A stretch of DNA of 64,000 nucleotides from positions 372,001 to 436,000 of the forward strand of contig JAHBXS010000001.1 of the NCBI GenBank assembly GCA_019636375.1, read 5' to 3'. The position numbers and the translations under genes were made by a program. This document shows positions 32,818-41,824 of this stretch, in pieces (the stretch's first letter is position 1; every line of letters begins with the position of its first letter). This DNA is from Pirellulaceae bacterium (GTDB taxonomy: Bacteria; Planctomycetota; Planctomycetia; Pirellulales; Pirellulaceae). A model generated the notes under the pieces. It had not been told where the DNA came from. It made no database searches and worked only from the letters and a program-made list of their open reading frames with translations.

Positions 32818-33900
32818 ATGAAAAACTCCGCTTCATCTTACCATAATCGGAATTGTCTGCCAATCATTTTGGCATTTCTGGAGGGCGTTTTGGTAATGAC
32901 TTTAGGGGCAGGGCGACATGCGATTTCGCAAGAAGACTCTGCCAGCGTCCAACCGCAAGAGTCGCATCATCGAGGCTCACAACCTGCGATGGGCGTGCTG
33001 GTTCGTTACGAATTGTTTGGAGACTCCAGCGTATTTCCCGAAGCCGAAAGAGTCATCGCAGAAACCCTTGATGAGCTAGAGAACACATTCAGCGATTATC
33101 GCCGCGAGAGCGAAGTCAACCGCTTGTGCCGAAACGCTCCTCACCTCGAACCGGTCGAGGTCAGTGAACATTTTTGGACTCTTTGCAATCGAGCGAAAGA
33201 AATCTCCGAGCGCACTCACGGTGCATTCGATATTACGGTCGGTCCCGTAAGTCACCTTTGGCGAGCCGCGATTAAACGCCGCCGCCTGCCGGAACCTGAG
33301 AAAATATCAGCGGCGTTGAATGGTGTCGGCTTCGAAAAATTGTTGATCTTCCCCGAACGGAAAATCCAGTTGACTACCGCCGAAATGCAACTTGATTTTG
33401 GAGGGATCGCGAAAGGCTATGCCGCTGATGTGATTTTGGAACGTCTGCGTGAGGTGTCGATTCGAGCGGCACTGATCGATATTGGAGGAGACGTCACCAT
33501 GTTCGGAACTCCAAAGGGGCGCGATACTTGGATATTGCAAATTGGTGAAAACACTGCGTCCGATGGAATTAAACTTGCGTTAAACGGCGGAAGCATAGCT
33601 ACCTCTGGAGATACGGAGCAACGACTCTTGATCGACGACGTGAGATATTCACATCTCGTCGATCCACGTTCTGGGTTGGCCTGCACCACGAGTCACATGG
33701 TCACGGTCATCGCGGAGGACGGAACAACTGCCGACAGCCTTGCGTCGGCGTTTTCGATTCTATCGCTTGATGAAATCCGTGAGGTCGCGAGTAGGTTTCC
33801 TCGAGTCGCGTTTCGAATCGTTTACCGCGAGGCCCCGGAATCGACAAGTCTTTTGACCTTGGAATCACCCGAGTTTTCGAAGTTCCTTAGCGACGAATGA
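32818..33900 (+). CDS. apbE: FAD:protein FMN transferase (ApbE family), second copy, exported
   Basis: This copy has a signal peptide (hydrophobic stretch about residues 12-31, ending near HAISQ), so it should act outside the cytoplasmic membrane, as ApbE does for periplasmic flavoprotein domains. Landmarks are GAFDITVGPVSHLW, LDFGGIAKGYAADVIL, LIDIGGDVTMFG, SIATSGDTEQR, YSHLVDPRSGLAC and DSLASAFSILSLDE. The ATG at 32818 gives the signal peptide; the open frame to 32737 would overlap the divergent gene. The stop overlaps the convergent lipase gene by 14 bases. It differs markedly from the ApbE at 2303, so the two probably serve different targets. Confidence 0.9.
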   Translation: MKNSASSYHNRNCLPIILAFLEGVLVMTLGAGRHAISQEDSASVQPQESHHRGSQPAMGVLVRYELFGDSSVFPEAERVIAETLDELENTFSDYRRESEVNRLCRNAPHLEPVEVSEHFWTLCNRAKEISERTHGAFDITVGPVSHLWRAAIKRRRLPEPEKISAALNGVGFEKLLIFPERKIQLTTAEMQLDFGGIAKGYAADVILERLREVSIRAALIDIGGDVTMFGTPKGRDTWILQIGENTASDGIKLALNGGSIATSGDTEQRLLIDDVRYSHLVDPRSGLACTTSHMVTVIAEDGTTADSLASAFSILSLDEIREVASRFPRVAFRIVYREAPESTSLLTLESPEFSKFLSDE

Positions 33901-35947
33901 AGCTCGGTTCCAATGGCGAGGGCTGATCGGCAATCCTGACTCGATTGATCCGTTTTTCCAAGTCGGCCAGCAAAATTCTGCGCACTTCCACGACCGCATG
34001 AGGGTTTTGATGAAGTCGGCTATGCTCCTCGTTGATTTCGATTTCCGATTTCGCGTAGGGGACGCGAGCGCTGGCAAGTGAGACAACTCCATCACCTGGG
34101 GGTTGAGAAGTAATCCGGTTCACGAACGGCTGCTTCTCAAGGTTACCCACAATGTTGTGGTATTCGACGCCACGGCCACCCTCAGCAATGAGAAGTTGTG
34201 AGAACAATGGGTTTTTCGGTGACAATGAGTCAAGGCTCGTGGCAACAATCAATGGAGAATTGTCTTTCATGAGTTTTTTGTTAGTAAGCGCGATTTTGGT
34301 GTAATCGTTGGCGATTGTCTTGGGCAGCGTGATCAATTTGTCGCCGAGCCACCGAGTCGTTTGAGAGGCAAAAGAACTTCCTCGATGTGGTGTGCCAATC
34401 GTGATAACGCGATCAACATTTGGAACCGGGTCGAAATGGAATGTCGAATGTAGGCGGTTTAGCGTTGCATTATCACCCTCAAAACTCTCAATCGGATGAT
34501 CGCTCAAAATCGTCCACAAATCGTTGCGGCTGTGGATAGTGAGCATCCGCGAAACGAGCCCCCCCATACTGTGACCGACAAGGATCATTCCCTTGCGGCG
34601 ATATCCTGGATGTTGCACTGCTAGTTTTTCATCAAGATTGGCGAGGTCCTCGCGAACTTGGCGCGCACTTTCCCAAAATGGTTGCCCCGTCGGATAAAGA
34701 CAGAACCAAAACTGATAGTGTTCGTGAATATCGCGGTCGGCCCGCAAATCATTGAACATCTGCAGCCAAGTCACGGGACTTGACCACAGGCCGTGGACCA
34801 TCACAACCGGAATTTTGTTCGGGTCGAACGGCTCCAACATATAAATGCCCTGATACTGCTGGGCAAAATTCGCATTCAATAGCGCGAACGTCGCGAGAAC
34901 ATTCGTTTGTAGCAGCGGGTCATCCATGTAGTACGCCATTGGCGTGGTGATGTCACTTTCGAGCGGAACCGACCGGTCCCGCAAGGCAACGAGATTTTGC
35001 TCCAACGGATCGAGCAGCATCAGTTTACCTTGGATTGCAGCCTCTTGATGCGGCTGACCGAGAATGCAGTTGAGATCCAGAAAAGCCGTCAACGACATGG
35101 TTAGCCCAGGAGGATAATGTTCCTCCATCGTCAATTCACTAGTTCGTTCGCGAACGCCGATCAAGGGAACCCCCAGCCCATAAGTGCGATGCATGTTCGT
35201 CATCCCAATCGCTCGATGATCGTTTGCAAATACAAACTTCTCGACTTTTTCTGAACGCCATCGCCCCGGGATTTCAACGCTAAACACAATCTCACGGTCG
35301 AGCGATTTTAAATGGACGACTTTTCCTGGTCCAAGGTCTCCCTGTTCATCCAGAATTCGTAACAACTCCTCAAGTGATTTGTTGTAGATGTCTGCGATGC
35401 TTCGAAATTGTGGATCGTAAGCGTTGCGGGTGATGTTGAGATGAGGGTCAAACAGGAACCGATATGAACTCAACAAGGCCGTCGAGAACATCTGACTGGC
35501 TTGGTCGGTTTTTCCGGTGATTCGAGCCCATTGACCTTGGACAAACGCGAGTTCGGCCAAGGCATGAAATTTTTCCAAAGTCGGGCGCTCTTCGCTCAGC
35601 GTTTGCAACTCTTGAATTGTCTGAGCCGGCGACTTGGCATATTGTTCATGAATTCCGTAGCTCCGCAGGACTTGTTCCGTGCGATCGCTAGGCGGATCAG
35701 GCTTAACGAACTGGCGACGGAATGGTCCTAGTTTCCCAAGCCGTTTGACAGGTCTCGTTCCCAAAGTCTTCGGACCAGTCCATGACACGATATTCGCCGT
35801 TCTGCGAGCGGTTTGAAGCGACGAGGTCGCACACGAAGCAAAGATGATTGGCAAAATTAGAATTAGCAACCGAACCGCAAACGAGGCTCCCAATTGGAGT
35901 CGCTGCCTCGCGGGAGATTTCTGCGCTGTTTCAGTGGCGAAAGCCAT
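33887..35947 (-). CDS. Large lipase/esterase-like lipoprotein (alpha/beta hydrolase), 686 aa
   Basis: The N-terminus carries a lipoprotein signal: hydrophobic LLILILPIIFASC, with the Cys near residue 41. The first ~350 residues are of unknown fold and mainly helical. The hydrolase domain starts near 365 with VVMVHGLWSSPVTWLQM (oxyanion region) and has the nucleophile elbow GHSMGGLVSRML; a Asp and the HSRLH-type His near the C-terminus could complete the triad. The pattern resembles PGAP1/lipase-type membrane hydrolases. It should sit on the outer face of a membrane and act on lipids or acylated substrates. It is transcribed alone and overlaps the end of the second apbE. Confidence 0.85.
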   Translation of the reverse strand: MAFATETAQKSPARQRLQLGASFAVRLLILILPIIFASCATSSLQTARRTANIVSWTGPKTLGTRPVKRLGKLGPFRRQFVKPDPPSDRTEQVLRSYGIHEQYAKSPAQTIQELQTLSEERPTLEKFHALAELAFVQGQWARITGKTDQASQMFSTALLSSYRFLFDPHLNITRNAYDPQFRSIADIYNKSLEELLRILDEQGDLGPGKVVHLKSLDREIVFSVEIPGRWRSEKVEKFVFANDHRAIGMTNMHRTYGLGVPLIGVRERTSELTMEEHYPPGLTMSLTAFLDLNCILGQPHQEAAIQGKLMLLDPLEQNLVALRDRSVPLESDITTPMAYYMDDPLLQTNVLATFALLNANFAQQYQGIYMLEPFDPNKIPVVMVHGLWSSPVTWLQMFNDLRADRDIHEHYQFWFCLYPTGQPFWESARQVREDLANLDEKLAVQHPGYRRKGMILVGHSMGGLVSRMLTIHSRNDLWTILSDHPIESFEGDNATLNRLHSTFHFDPVPNVDRVITIGTPHRGSSFASQTTRWLGDKLITLPKTIANDYTKIALTNKKLMKDNSPLIVATSLDSLSPKNPLFSQLLIAEGGRGVEYHNIVGNLEKQPFVNRITSQPPGDGVVSLASARVPYAKSEIEINEEHSRLHQNPHAVVEVRRILLADLEKRINRVRIADQPSPLEPSFIRR

Positions 35948-36105
35948 TAGGGATTTAAAAAACCTTCGGAACTTGTAACTTCACGGACAATCGCGGCAAT
36001 GAGCAGAGGCTTCAATACCAAAAAACGAGCGTTGGCGTCAATTCGAAGGTTGCCAGCAAAGCGGATGATATCCAAGCAGAATTAACTCATTTTAGATACT
36101 CGATA

Positions 36106-36186
36106 GGGCAGAATTGGGGTGAGGCAATGTTGCCGGAACGGTCCGTCGAGTGCGATGCACCACGGTAACTGAGCCTATTTTTGCCC
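36106..36186. repeat. 81-bp palindromic repeat, copy A
   Basis: It begins GGGCAGAATTGGGGT, has the core GTTGCCGGAACGG and ends in CCTATTTTTGCCC, the complement of the start with a few changes. Core and ends match the copies at 38038 and 53806. It lies just after the fdhD stop codon. Confidence 0.75.
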
Positions 36187-36228
36187 TCAATGAGGGACGG
36201 GGCGACCAAACGAGTGCTAGCTGGCATT

Positions 36229-37074
36229 TCAGGAAGGATCGAGAACCGAATACGGGTCGCAGTAAACGTTGAAGCGACGGGACGACGCAAACCCGATCAG
36301 CGACATTCCGTACTTCTCTGCCATCTCCACCGCGAGGCTTGACGGGGCACCGATGGCGACCATCAGCGGAATTCCGGCAACGATCGCTTTTTGCACGATT
36401 TCAAAACTCGCCCGCCCGCTAACGACGATCCCAAACTTGGATGCGGGAATATCGCCCGACTGCAACGCGGCTCCAATCAGCTTGTCGACTGCATTATGAC
36501 GACCGATATCTTCGCGGACATATTGAAATTTCCCATTGGCATCAACCAACCCCGCAGCATGAATTCCGCCCGTGGTTGAGAAGGCCGGTTGTGATTTGCG
36601 AAGTCGATCAGGCAACTCGTAGATGAGGCGGGATGCGATTTTCAGTTCCGAAACTATCGTCCGACAACCGTGATGAGCCAACGACTCTAACGACGTTTTG
36701 CCGCAAACGCCACAACTGCTGTTGGACAAGAAATTCCTCTGCAAAGCCGCAAAGTCAACTTCAACACTTGGATTAAGCATGATCCGGCAAGTGTTGCCGT
36801 GGGGAGTTCCATTTTCGTCCACGCCGGAAAATTCGATGGTGTCAATCTCTGCCAGCCCGCGAATGATCCGCTCAGAAAACAAGAAACCAATGGCAAGATC
36901 TCGGTCATCACCCGGCGTACGCATTGTAACCGTAAGGCTTCTCATTGTCCTTTTTTCGACAGGTCCTAAAACCAAACGAATTTCCATTGGTTCTTCGACA
37001 GCGATCACGTCGGTTCGCTCGACATGACTGTCATGCTGGTAGGCTTTGATATTGTGGGGCGTTTCGCGAGTCAT
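36229..37074 (-). CDS. fdhD: Formate dehydrogenase accessory sulfurtransferase FdhD
   Basis: FdhD passes sulfur from IscS to the Mo-bis-MGD cofactor of formate dehydrogenases, making the enzyme active. Seen are LTVTMRTPGDDRDLAIGFLF near residues 47-66, the redox motif SSCGVCGKTS (CxxC) near 118-127, FSTTGGIHAAGLV near 160, and EDIGRHNAVDKLIGAAL near 185, all in the usual order. At 281 residues the length is normal. No formate dehydrogenase or molybdopterin gene is adjacent, so the target enzyme must be elsewhere. The gene is followed by an 81-bp palindromic repeat; the next gene (37104) is upstream on the same strand with a 29-base gap. Confidence 0.94.
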   Translation of the reverse strand: MTRETPHNIKAYQHDSHVERTDVIAVEEPMEIRLVLGPVEKRTMRSLTVTMRTPGDDRDLAIGFLFSERIIRGLAEIDTIEFSGVDENGTPHGNTCRIMLNPSVEVDFAALQRNFLSNSSCGVCGKTSLESLAHHGCRTIVSELKIASRLIYELPDRLRKSQPAFSTTGGIHAAGLVDANGKFQYVREDIGRHNAVDKLIGAALQSGDIPASKFGIVVSGRASFEIVQKAIVAGIPLMVAIGAPSSLAVEMAEKYGMSLIGFASSRRFNVYCDPYSVLDPS

Positions 37075-37103
37075 GCTCAGAACAATTTTTCAAGAACCTT
37101 CAT

Positions 37104-37973
37104 TTACATACCCTCCGACAATTGTTTCAAGTGTTCGACCAACATCAACTGGGCGTCTGGAAATTTTGTCTCAAGTTCCTTCGACAATGACCGCGAACTG
37201 CCCTGAAATCGCCCATCGACAAGCGAATTTCTTAAAAGGTCACGGGACATTTCATCGTGCTGCAACAAGAAGTGAACCCATAACCACGACTCGGCGTAAT
37301 CATTCTGCGTGACGTTCTCCGGTTCCGTCAACATCTCGAGGCGCGCCAAGTTGGGTATCCAAGTCCCCTTACGAAAAGCGTTGGCGAGTAAAAACACATG
37401 CGGCCTATTAAGCCCCTGTTCATGCTCTTCAACTTCATAATACTCAGCGATCCCTTCGTCCAACCACAGCGGTACATCGGCGACAACAGCATGGAGAAAT
37501 GCGTGGCACGTCTCATGCCTCAAGTCTTCTGCAAGTTTGTCCCCCCAGTGGGCAAATACCTGCAAGCGAGTGTCGGTCTTGATAAAAAACGCTCGACGAT
37601 CGCGAAGTTCTGGAACCACCTTCCCCGCGTATCGCCGCAGGTCTCCCGGCTCAGCAAACAGATACAATTGCACACTCTCGTCACTGGTTGGAAGTTGTAA
37701 ATCGCGATAGAGGTCATCGCGAAGGCGTTCCAATTCGTCGAACAAACGATGTTTTCGAGGCAAACGAAAATCGCTGTGAATTACGAGATAATCTCGCTCC
37801 GCAATGATCTGATTGGGGAGCCCTAAATTCCGACTTGTATTCAACAACTGGCAACCAGTCACAGTCACAACCAGCAACAGGCAACTCGCCGACAGCCAAC
37901 GCTTCAATGCCGATTTTCGGCAGTACGACGAAGCACTATTGTTCCTGAATTCGGCGGGCAGCAAAATGAACAC
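37104..37973 (-). CDS. Lipoprotein with gluzincin-like HExxH peptidase domain (DUF1570-like), 289 aa
   Basis: The hydrophobic stretch WLSASCLLLVVTVTGCQLL is a lipoprotein signal with Cys at about 41. The domain that follows resembles DUF1570/peptidase MA proteins: a strand-rich beginning (YLVIHSDF, QLYLFAEPGDLRRY) and the motif LRHETCHAFLHA, followed by WLDEGIAEYYE. HETCH has the HExxH zinc ligands and the Glu of EGIAEYYE is the third, as in gluzincins. A secreted zinc protease is therefore likely. The ATG at 37973 leaves an unusually long polar lead of ~24 residues, so the real start may be a later non-ATG codon. It lies directly upstream of fdhD. Confidence 0.78.
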   Translation of the reverse strand: MFILLPAEFRNNSASSYCRKSALKRWLSASCLLLVVTVTGCQLLNTSRNLGLPNQIIAERDYLVIHSDFRLPRKHRLFDELERLRDDLYRDLQLPTSDESVQLYLFAEPGDLRRYAGKVVPELRDRRAFFIKTDTRLQVFAHWGDKLAEDLRHETCHAFLHAVVADVPLWLDEGIAEYYEVEEHEQGLNRPHVFLLANAFRKGTWIPNLARLEMLTEPENVTQNDYAESWLWVHFLLQHDEMSRDLLRNSLVDGRFQGSSRSLSKELETKFPDAQLMLVEHLKQLSEGM

Positions 37974-38300
37974 TCCAAAACCAAAAATGTCTAATCGCCT
38001 TTTAAATTGCTCTCCAATGATGTCTGCTCGATCCAGAGGGGCGAAATAGCGACAGGTTCAGTTGCCGAAACGGCCCTGTAGGGGCTTGGCACATCGGTAC
38101 CTGACCCCATTCCACCCTAATTGAATACGGCCAAAGAATAACATTCAACGCGATAGCCTGTTAACTTCAGTTTAATCTCGCACTGACTTCTGCTAGCGTT
38201 GCCGCCCGATACCAAGCCGACCTTGACGAAATTGCATGTATTGAAGAAACTTCCGCCTCAAGTACGTACAGGACGTTCACGCTCAATATAAGGGTTTAGC
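37974..38300. other. Divergent spacer with a palindromic repeat
   Basis: Two lipoprotein genes diverge from here. The only feature seen is the repeat at 38038-38117. Promoters for both genes must lie within, but no boxes were recognised with confidence. Confidence 0.55.
38038..38117. repeat. ~80-bp palindromic repeat, copy C (diverged)
   Basis: It has the core GTTGCCGAAACGG, the inner GCACATCGGTACC and the end ACCCCATTCCACCC, aligning base by base to the copy at 53806. The left end has diverged (GGGGCGAAATAGCGAC). Confidence 0.65.
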
Positions 38301-38915
38301 ATGGCTGCAAGACAACGCAAAATCGATTTTGCATGGGCATTTGGGTTTGCATTGATCGCCACCATTGGTTGTTCTCCTACTTCGGTTTCTGAGGCTGAAT
38401 CGTCGCGGCAATTGGATCGTGTCATCTCAGAAAACCCCGAATTCATCGGCGAGCCCGCCACCGAGACGGCGAAACCGATTGCAGAGTCCTCTGCAACAAC
38501 TTTTGCCGATCCGATCTCTGTCGTTCGCGATTACATGCAGTTGTTGCAAAAAGAGCAACTTACCGAGTCGGAAAAACACCTAACCCAGGTCGCCAAACTT
38601 AACTTTTTGCAGGCCAAACTTTCGATGCAATCTCCAGGTGGGCCGCAAGCATCCGTCGACATTTCACCTCCTCGCTACGCGACCAACCAACAACGGATCG
38701 CGATGGTTGAATGCAAAATTAGCGACCGGATTGACGGGAAAACCGAAACGTCTGACATCGCATGGATGCTACGTCGCGATGAAACGATCTGGAGAATCAC
38801 TGGTATGGTGATTGATGCCGACGACTCTGGACAGAAGCGGATGCTCAGCTTCGAAAACCGTGACGACATCGAATTCATCAAAACCAACGTGTTCGGTGAC
38901 GACGAAACGGAATAG
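38301..38915 (+). CDS. Lipoprotein of unknown function, 204 aa
   Basis: The N-terminus MAARQRKIDFAWAFGFALIA ends in TIGCSP, a lipobox with Cys at residue 24. A Ser/Glu/Ala-rich linker follows, and from about residue 70 a single alpha-beta domain (ISVVRDYMQLLQKEQLTESE, RIAMVECKISD, WMLRRDETIWRITGMVID). Its pattern, helix then a twisted sheet with a Trp-rich end, is like small SnoaL/NTF2-type domains, but I cannot name the family. It is a single-gene unit; the gene on its right is convergent. Confidence 0.7.
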   Translation: MAARQRKIDFAWAFGFALIATIGCSPTSVSEAESSRQLDRVISENPEFIGEPATETAKPIAESSATTFADPISVVRDYMQLLQKEQLTESEKHLTQVAKLNFLQAKLSMQSPGGPQASVDISPPRYATNQQRIAMVECKISDRIDGKTETSDIAWMLRRDETIWRITGMVIDADDSGQKRMLSFENRDDIEFIKTNVFGDDETE

Positions 38916-38969
38916 CCGTTCAAGCCTCATTACTCTGGGCTATAGAAAACCAATCAGACCGCCGACTGG

Positions 38970-39659
38970 TCATGGCAATTTTTGGGTGATGGTGACCTTA
39001 CGGAATTCAGCCGTATCGTCGAAAGTGCCAACGCCAATTCTGCCGTCAACAAACGTCTTGTCATTCGCCGTCATGATCGGTTCGTCCATGTTGTCGAAAT
39101 AGACAGCAATGCTGCCCGACTCAGTGTCACGGATAACTCGCACGTTATGCCATTGGTCATCCCACGGAACCCCTTGGTTTGTCGAAAGACTAATTTTGGT
39201 TCGCGCAGCTCGATTTACGATGAAGACTTGGTTCGCGTGATCATCCATCGCCTTGGCCAAATGAACGTAATAGAATTGGTCTGGCCCATGATAGCCGAAA
39301 AAAACTACCGCATCGCGATGTCCGTAGTTTGCGTTCGTACTTTTAACTTCGACATCGATTTGAAATTTTCCTTTGACGGTTGTTTTCCACAGCGCAAGGT
39401 GGAGCGGACTTCGAGGGGGCGGCTGATAGTTGCTCTCTCTTTTGTGCAAAACCAAGCGAATTGGCTGCTCCTCGTCAGTAACGATTTTCCAGCCGTCATC
39501 GACAAATTGCCATTCGCTCAACTCGCGATCTCGCTCGATGGAAATTGCTTCAACGATCCTCTCGTCTGCCGAATTTTTCGACTCAGATTGCCTGTCTTGC
39601 CCCATCGCGACAGTTACCGATAAAACAAGTCCAGCCACTACCAGGGGTATTAATTTCAT
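38970..39659 (-). CDS. Secreted DUF1080/LamG-like jelly-roll protein, 229 aa
   Basis: The start MKLIPLVVAGLVL at 39659 gives a signal peptide ending AMGQ; the longer open frame to 39719 adds a non-signal lead. The mature protein is one beta-sandwich of the DUF1080/concanavalin type: SEWQFVDDGWKIV, GKFQIDVEVKSTN, FFGYHGPDQFYYVHLA, and WHNVRVIRDTESGSIAVYFD followed by GRIGVGTFDDTAEFRKVTI. Proteins of this kind bind or cleave glycosides and are abundant in planctomycetes. Which of the two this is cannot be told. It is convergent with the lipoprotein gene at 38301. Confidence 0.8.
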   Translation of the reverse strand: MKLIPLVVAGLVLSVTVAMGQDRQSESKNSADERIVEAISIERDRELSEWQFVDDGWKIVTDEEQPIRLVLHKRESNYQPPPRSPLHLALWKTTVKGKFQIDVEVKSTNANYGHRDAVVFFGYHGPDQFYYVHLAKAMDDHANQVFIVNRAARTKISLSTNQGVPWDDQWHNVRVIRDTESGSIAVYFDNMDEPIMTANDKTFVDGRIGVGTFDDTAEFRKVTITQKLP

Positions 39660-39720
39660 CGCAATTCTCCAAAATAATCGCACAAAAATGGAACGTGCCA
39701 GACTTCGAAATGGAATCAAG

Positions 39721-39846
39721 ATGAGTAAAAAACTACCACCTTATCAGCCAGTCGTAAAATTGCCTTTGGGGCAAAAAAAAACTCTGCCTGGTTCAGATAA
39801 TCCTACTCGCACCTTCGACGATTCCAATTCCCCTATTTTGGGCTAG
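39721..39846 (+). CDS. Possible micro-protein, 41 aa
   Basis: MSKKLPPYQPVVKLPLGQKK is followed by a short hydrophilic tail ending NSPILG. A GGA lies about 7 bases before the ATG. The Lys/Pro-rich composition is not obviously random, but there is no homology or structural signal to support translation. Treat as tentative. Confidence 0.25.
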   Translation: MSKKLPPYQPVVKLPLGQKKTLPGSDNPTRTFDDSNSPILG

Positions 39847-39898
39847 ACTAGACGGGATCGCAAGCCTTGGCGAATATTCCCGTAACCGTTCACGGAGA

Positions 39899-39976
39899 CG
39901 TTAGAGCATGGAGGTTGCAGGCGTGGGTTTAAGTTTCAACATAAACTTAAACTTAAACCTAATCTATTGTCTAACG
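39899..39976. repeat. Nested inverted repeats, possible structured RNA or small element
   Basis: The outer arms are CGTTAGA (39899-39905) and TCTAACG (39970-39976). The inner arms are GTTTAAGTTT (39927-39936) and AAACTTAAAC (39943-39952), a perfect 10-bp hairpin with a 6-base loop. It lies about 80 bases upstream of the FHA-kinase gene. Confidence 0.4.
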
Positions 39977-40052
39977 CCCCCTAATTCAAGGAACTGTTGA
40001 GTTTCCCGTTTGGTCATCATCACCGAGTTTTCCGCCTCAAATAAGCTCTAGC

Positions 40053-41807
40053 ATGCCACAACATCTTTCAATCTATTTCACAAGCGGTCGTTCTCAAGGC
40101 GAAACCATTGTGTTGACTGACTCGATCAGCAAACTCGGACGCTCTTCGAAAAACGACATCAAGATCGTCGACGATAAAGCTTCACGGTTTCATGCGGAAA
40201 TCCGTATGGTGGGACACGAAGCCTCTTTGGTCGATCTTCACAGTTCCAATGGTACATTTCTCAACGGGGAGCGTGTTCAAATGGCTCAACTTCGCAATGG
40301 CGACGTAATCACAATTGGGGGAACCAGGATGGTTTTCTCAAACCCATTTGATATTTCGGAAATCGACAGCGATTTAGTGCTACAAATTTCTCACGACGAC
40401 GAATCGGATGAATTGATTCCCGATGAGTTTCGCATTACAACGTCAAAAAGTAGACCTCGCGCGGTCATCAGGGGTTCGTTGCCCCAACCAGAAGGCTTTG
40501 AGATCGCAAAGGCTCCAATTGTTGTCGCCAAATCGCAGCCTCAATTACAAATCATCATTGAGACTTTAAACACAATCCGCAATTCGGTTGATGAGGCAAC
40601 TTTGCTGAACGAAGTCTTGGAGCGAGTTTCCGGCTTAACCGGTGCAGACCGTGGTGGAGCGTTGATCTACTGTATGCTGACCGGCGACTTTCTTCCAACT
40701 GCGGTTTGGCTCCGTGACAAGGCGGCCAGCCGTGATGCACGACTTAGAATTAGTGACACGATTTTGAAATTCGTTGTAGAGTCACGACAGAGTGTGCTCA
40801 CCAACGACGCGCGAACCGACGAGCGCTGGGACCAGAGCGATAGTGTCAAGAGTACCGGCGTTCATGAGGCGATATGTGCACCGATGATCGGGCGCGATGG
40901 AATTTTAGGGATTATTTATCTTGATACTCACATCGAGCGCGAGGCATCTCGTTCGGGGATTGGGGCTCGTCGTTTTACACCACAGCATTTAGATGCCGTC
41001 ACCGCAGTTGCACAACAGGCTGCCATGGCATTGGAACTTTCTCGCTACTATTCTGCGCTCGTTGAGTCGGCAAGGTTGGCCGCCGTCGGAGAACTGACGG
41101 CCAACATGTCACACAACATCAAGAATTCCATGCAAGGCATCAAAAGCGGTGCGTATTTGATAGAAAACGGGATCAAAAATCGTTGCTGGGAGACTTTAGA
41201 GAAAGGCTGGAAAGTCGTCTCCGAACAACAAGAATCCTGCTTCTACTCATTCATGAATGTCTTGAATTATAGCCTTCCAAAGACACCCTGCCGTTCTGCA
41301 ATCCGTTTGGCCACCATCTTGGATCGCGTAAAACAGAATGCCGTTCCCCACGCCGGGAGGCACAACGTCGAATTGATCACGGACGCCAACGGGTTCGACA
41401 ATACCGACGTGGACGTTGACGAGCATGGAATTTTGCATGCGGTACTCAATTTGGTTATAAATGCAATTGATGCCTGCATCGGCAGACCTCACGCAACTGT
41501 TGTTCTCAGTGCTTCGCTCCGCGAAGAAGGGATGGTAGAAATCTGCGTTCGTGACAATGGAATCGGGATCCCGGCGAATTTAAGGCCCAATCTGTTCAAG
41601 CATTACGTCTCTACCAAAGGGCATAATGGTACCGGACTGGGCTTGATGAGCGTCAAGAAAATCGTGGATGAACATGAAGGCACCATCACTTTTGAGTCAG
41701 TCGATCAAATCGGGACCGTCTTCACCTTGATGATTCCTATCTCCCCACCCACAACATCCTCACCGCCGACACAAATAACCCCGACATCCAATCCTCCAAA
41801 CAATTAG
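40053..41807 (+). CDS. FHA-GAF sensor histidine kinase, 584 aa
   Basis: Domain order: an FHA phosphothreonine-binding domain at about 1-95 (KLGRSSKNDIKIVDDKASRF, then SSNGTFLNG), a GAF sensor domain at about 160-330 (ADRGGALIYCM, ICAPMIGRDGILGIIYLDT), then the kinase. The phospho-acceptor is in LTANMSHNIKNSMQGI near 353, and the ATPase boxes are NLVINAIDAC (N), VRDNGIGIP (G1) and GTGLGLMSVKKIVDEHEGTI (G2). No membrane helix is seen, so it senses something in the cytoplasm, and the FHA domain suggests input from Ser/Thr kinases. The Pro/Thr-rich C-terminus is short. No response regulator is adjacent; the next gene is a small membrane protein. Confidence 0.93.
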   Translation: MPQHLSIYFTSGRSQGETIVLTDSISKLGRSSKNDIKIVDDKASRFHAEIRMVGHEASLVDLHSSNGTFLNGERVQMAQLRNGDVITIGGTRMVFSNPFDISEIDSDLVLQISHDDESDELIPDEFRITTSKSRPRAVIRGSLPQPEGFEIAKAPIVVAKSQPQLQIIIETLNTIRNSVDEATLLNEVLERVSGLTGADRGGALIYCMLTGDFLPTAVWLRDKAASRDARLRISDTILKFVVESRQSVLTNDARTDERWDQSDSVKSTGVHEAICAPMIGRDGILGIIYLDTHIEREASRSGIGARRFTPQHLDAVTAVAQQAAMALELSRYYSALVESARLAAVGELTANMSHNIKNSMQGIKSGAYLIENGIKNRCWETLEKGWKVVSEQQESCFYSFMNVLNYSLPKTPCRSAIRLATILDRVKQNAVPHAGRHNVELITDANGFDNTDVDVDEHGILHAVLNLVINAIDACIGRPHATVVLSASLREEGMVEICVRDNGIGIPANLRPNLFKHYVSTKGHNGTGLGLMSVKKIVDEHEGTITFESVDQIGTVFTLMIPISPPTTSSPPTQITPTSNPPNN

Positions 41808-41824
41808 AAGTGGGCCCCTGTCCC

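Larger units (their letters stand above)
39660..40052. other. Divergent spacer with a possible micro-ORF and a structured region
   Basis: It holds a 41-codon frame at 39721-39846 and an inverted-repeat structure at 39899-39976. The 5' region of the FHA kinase gene lies at the right end. No clear promoter boxes were recognised. Confidence 0.5.
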
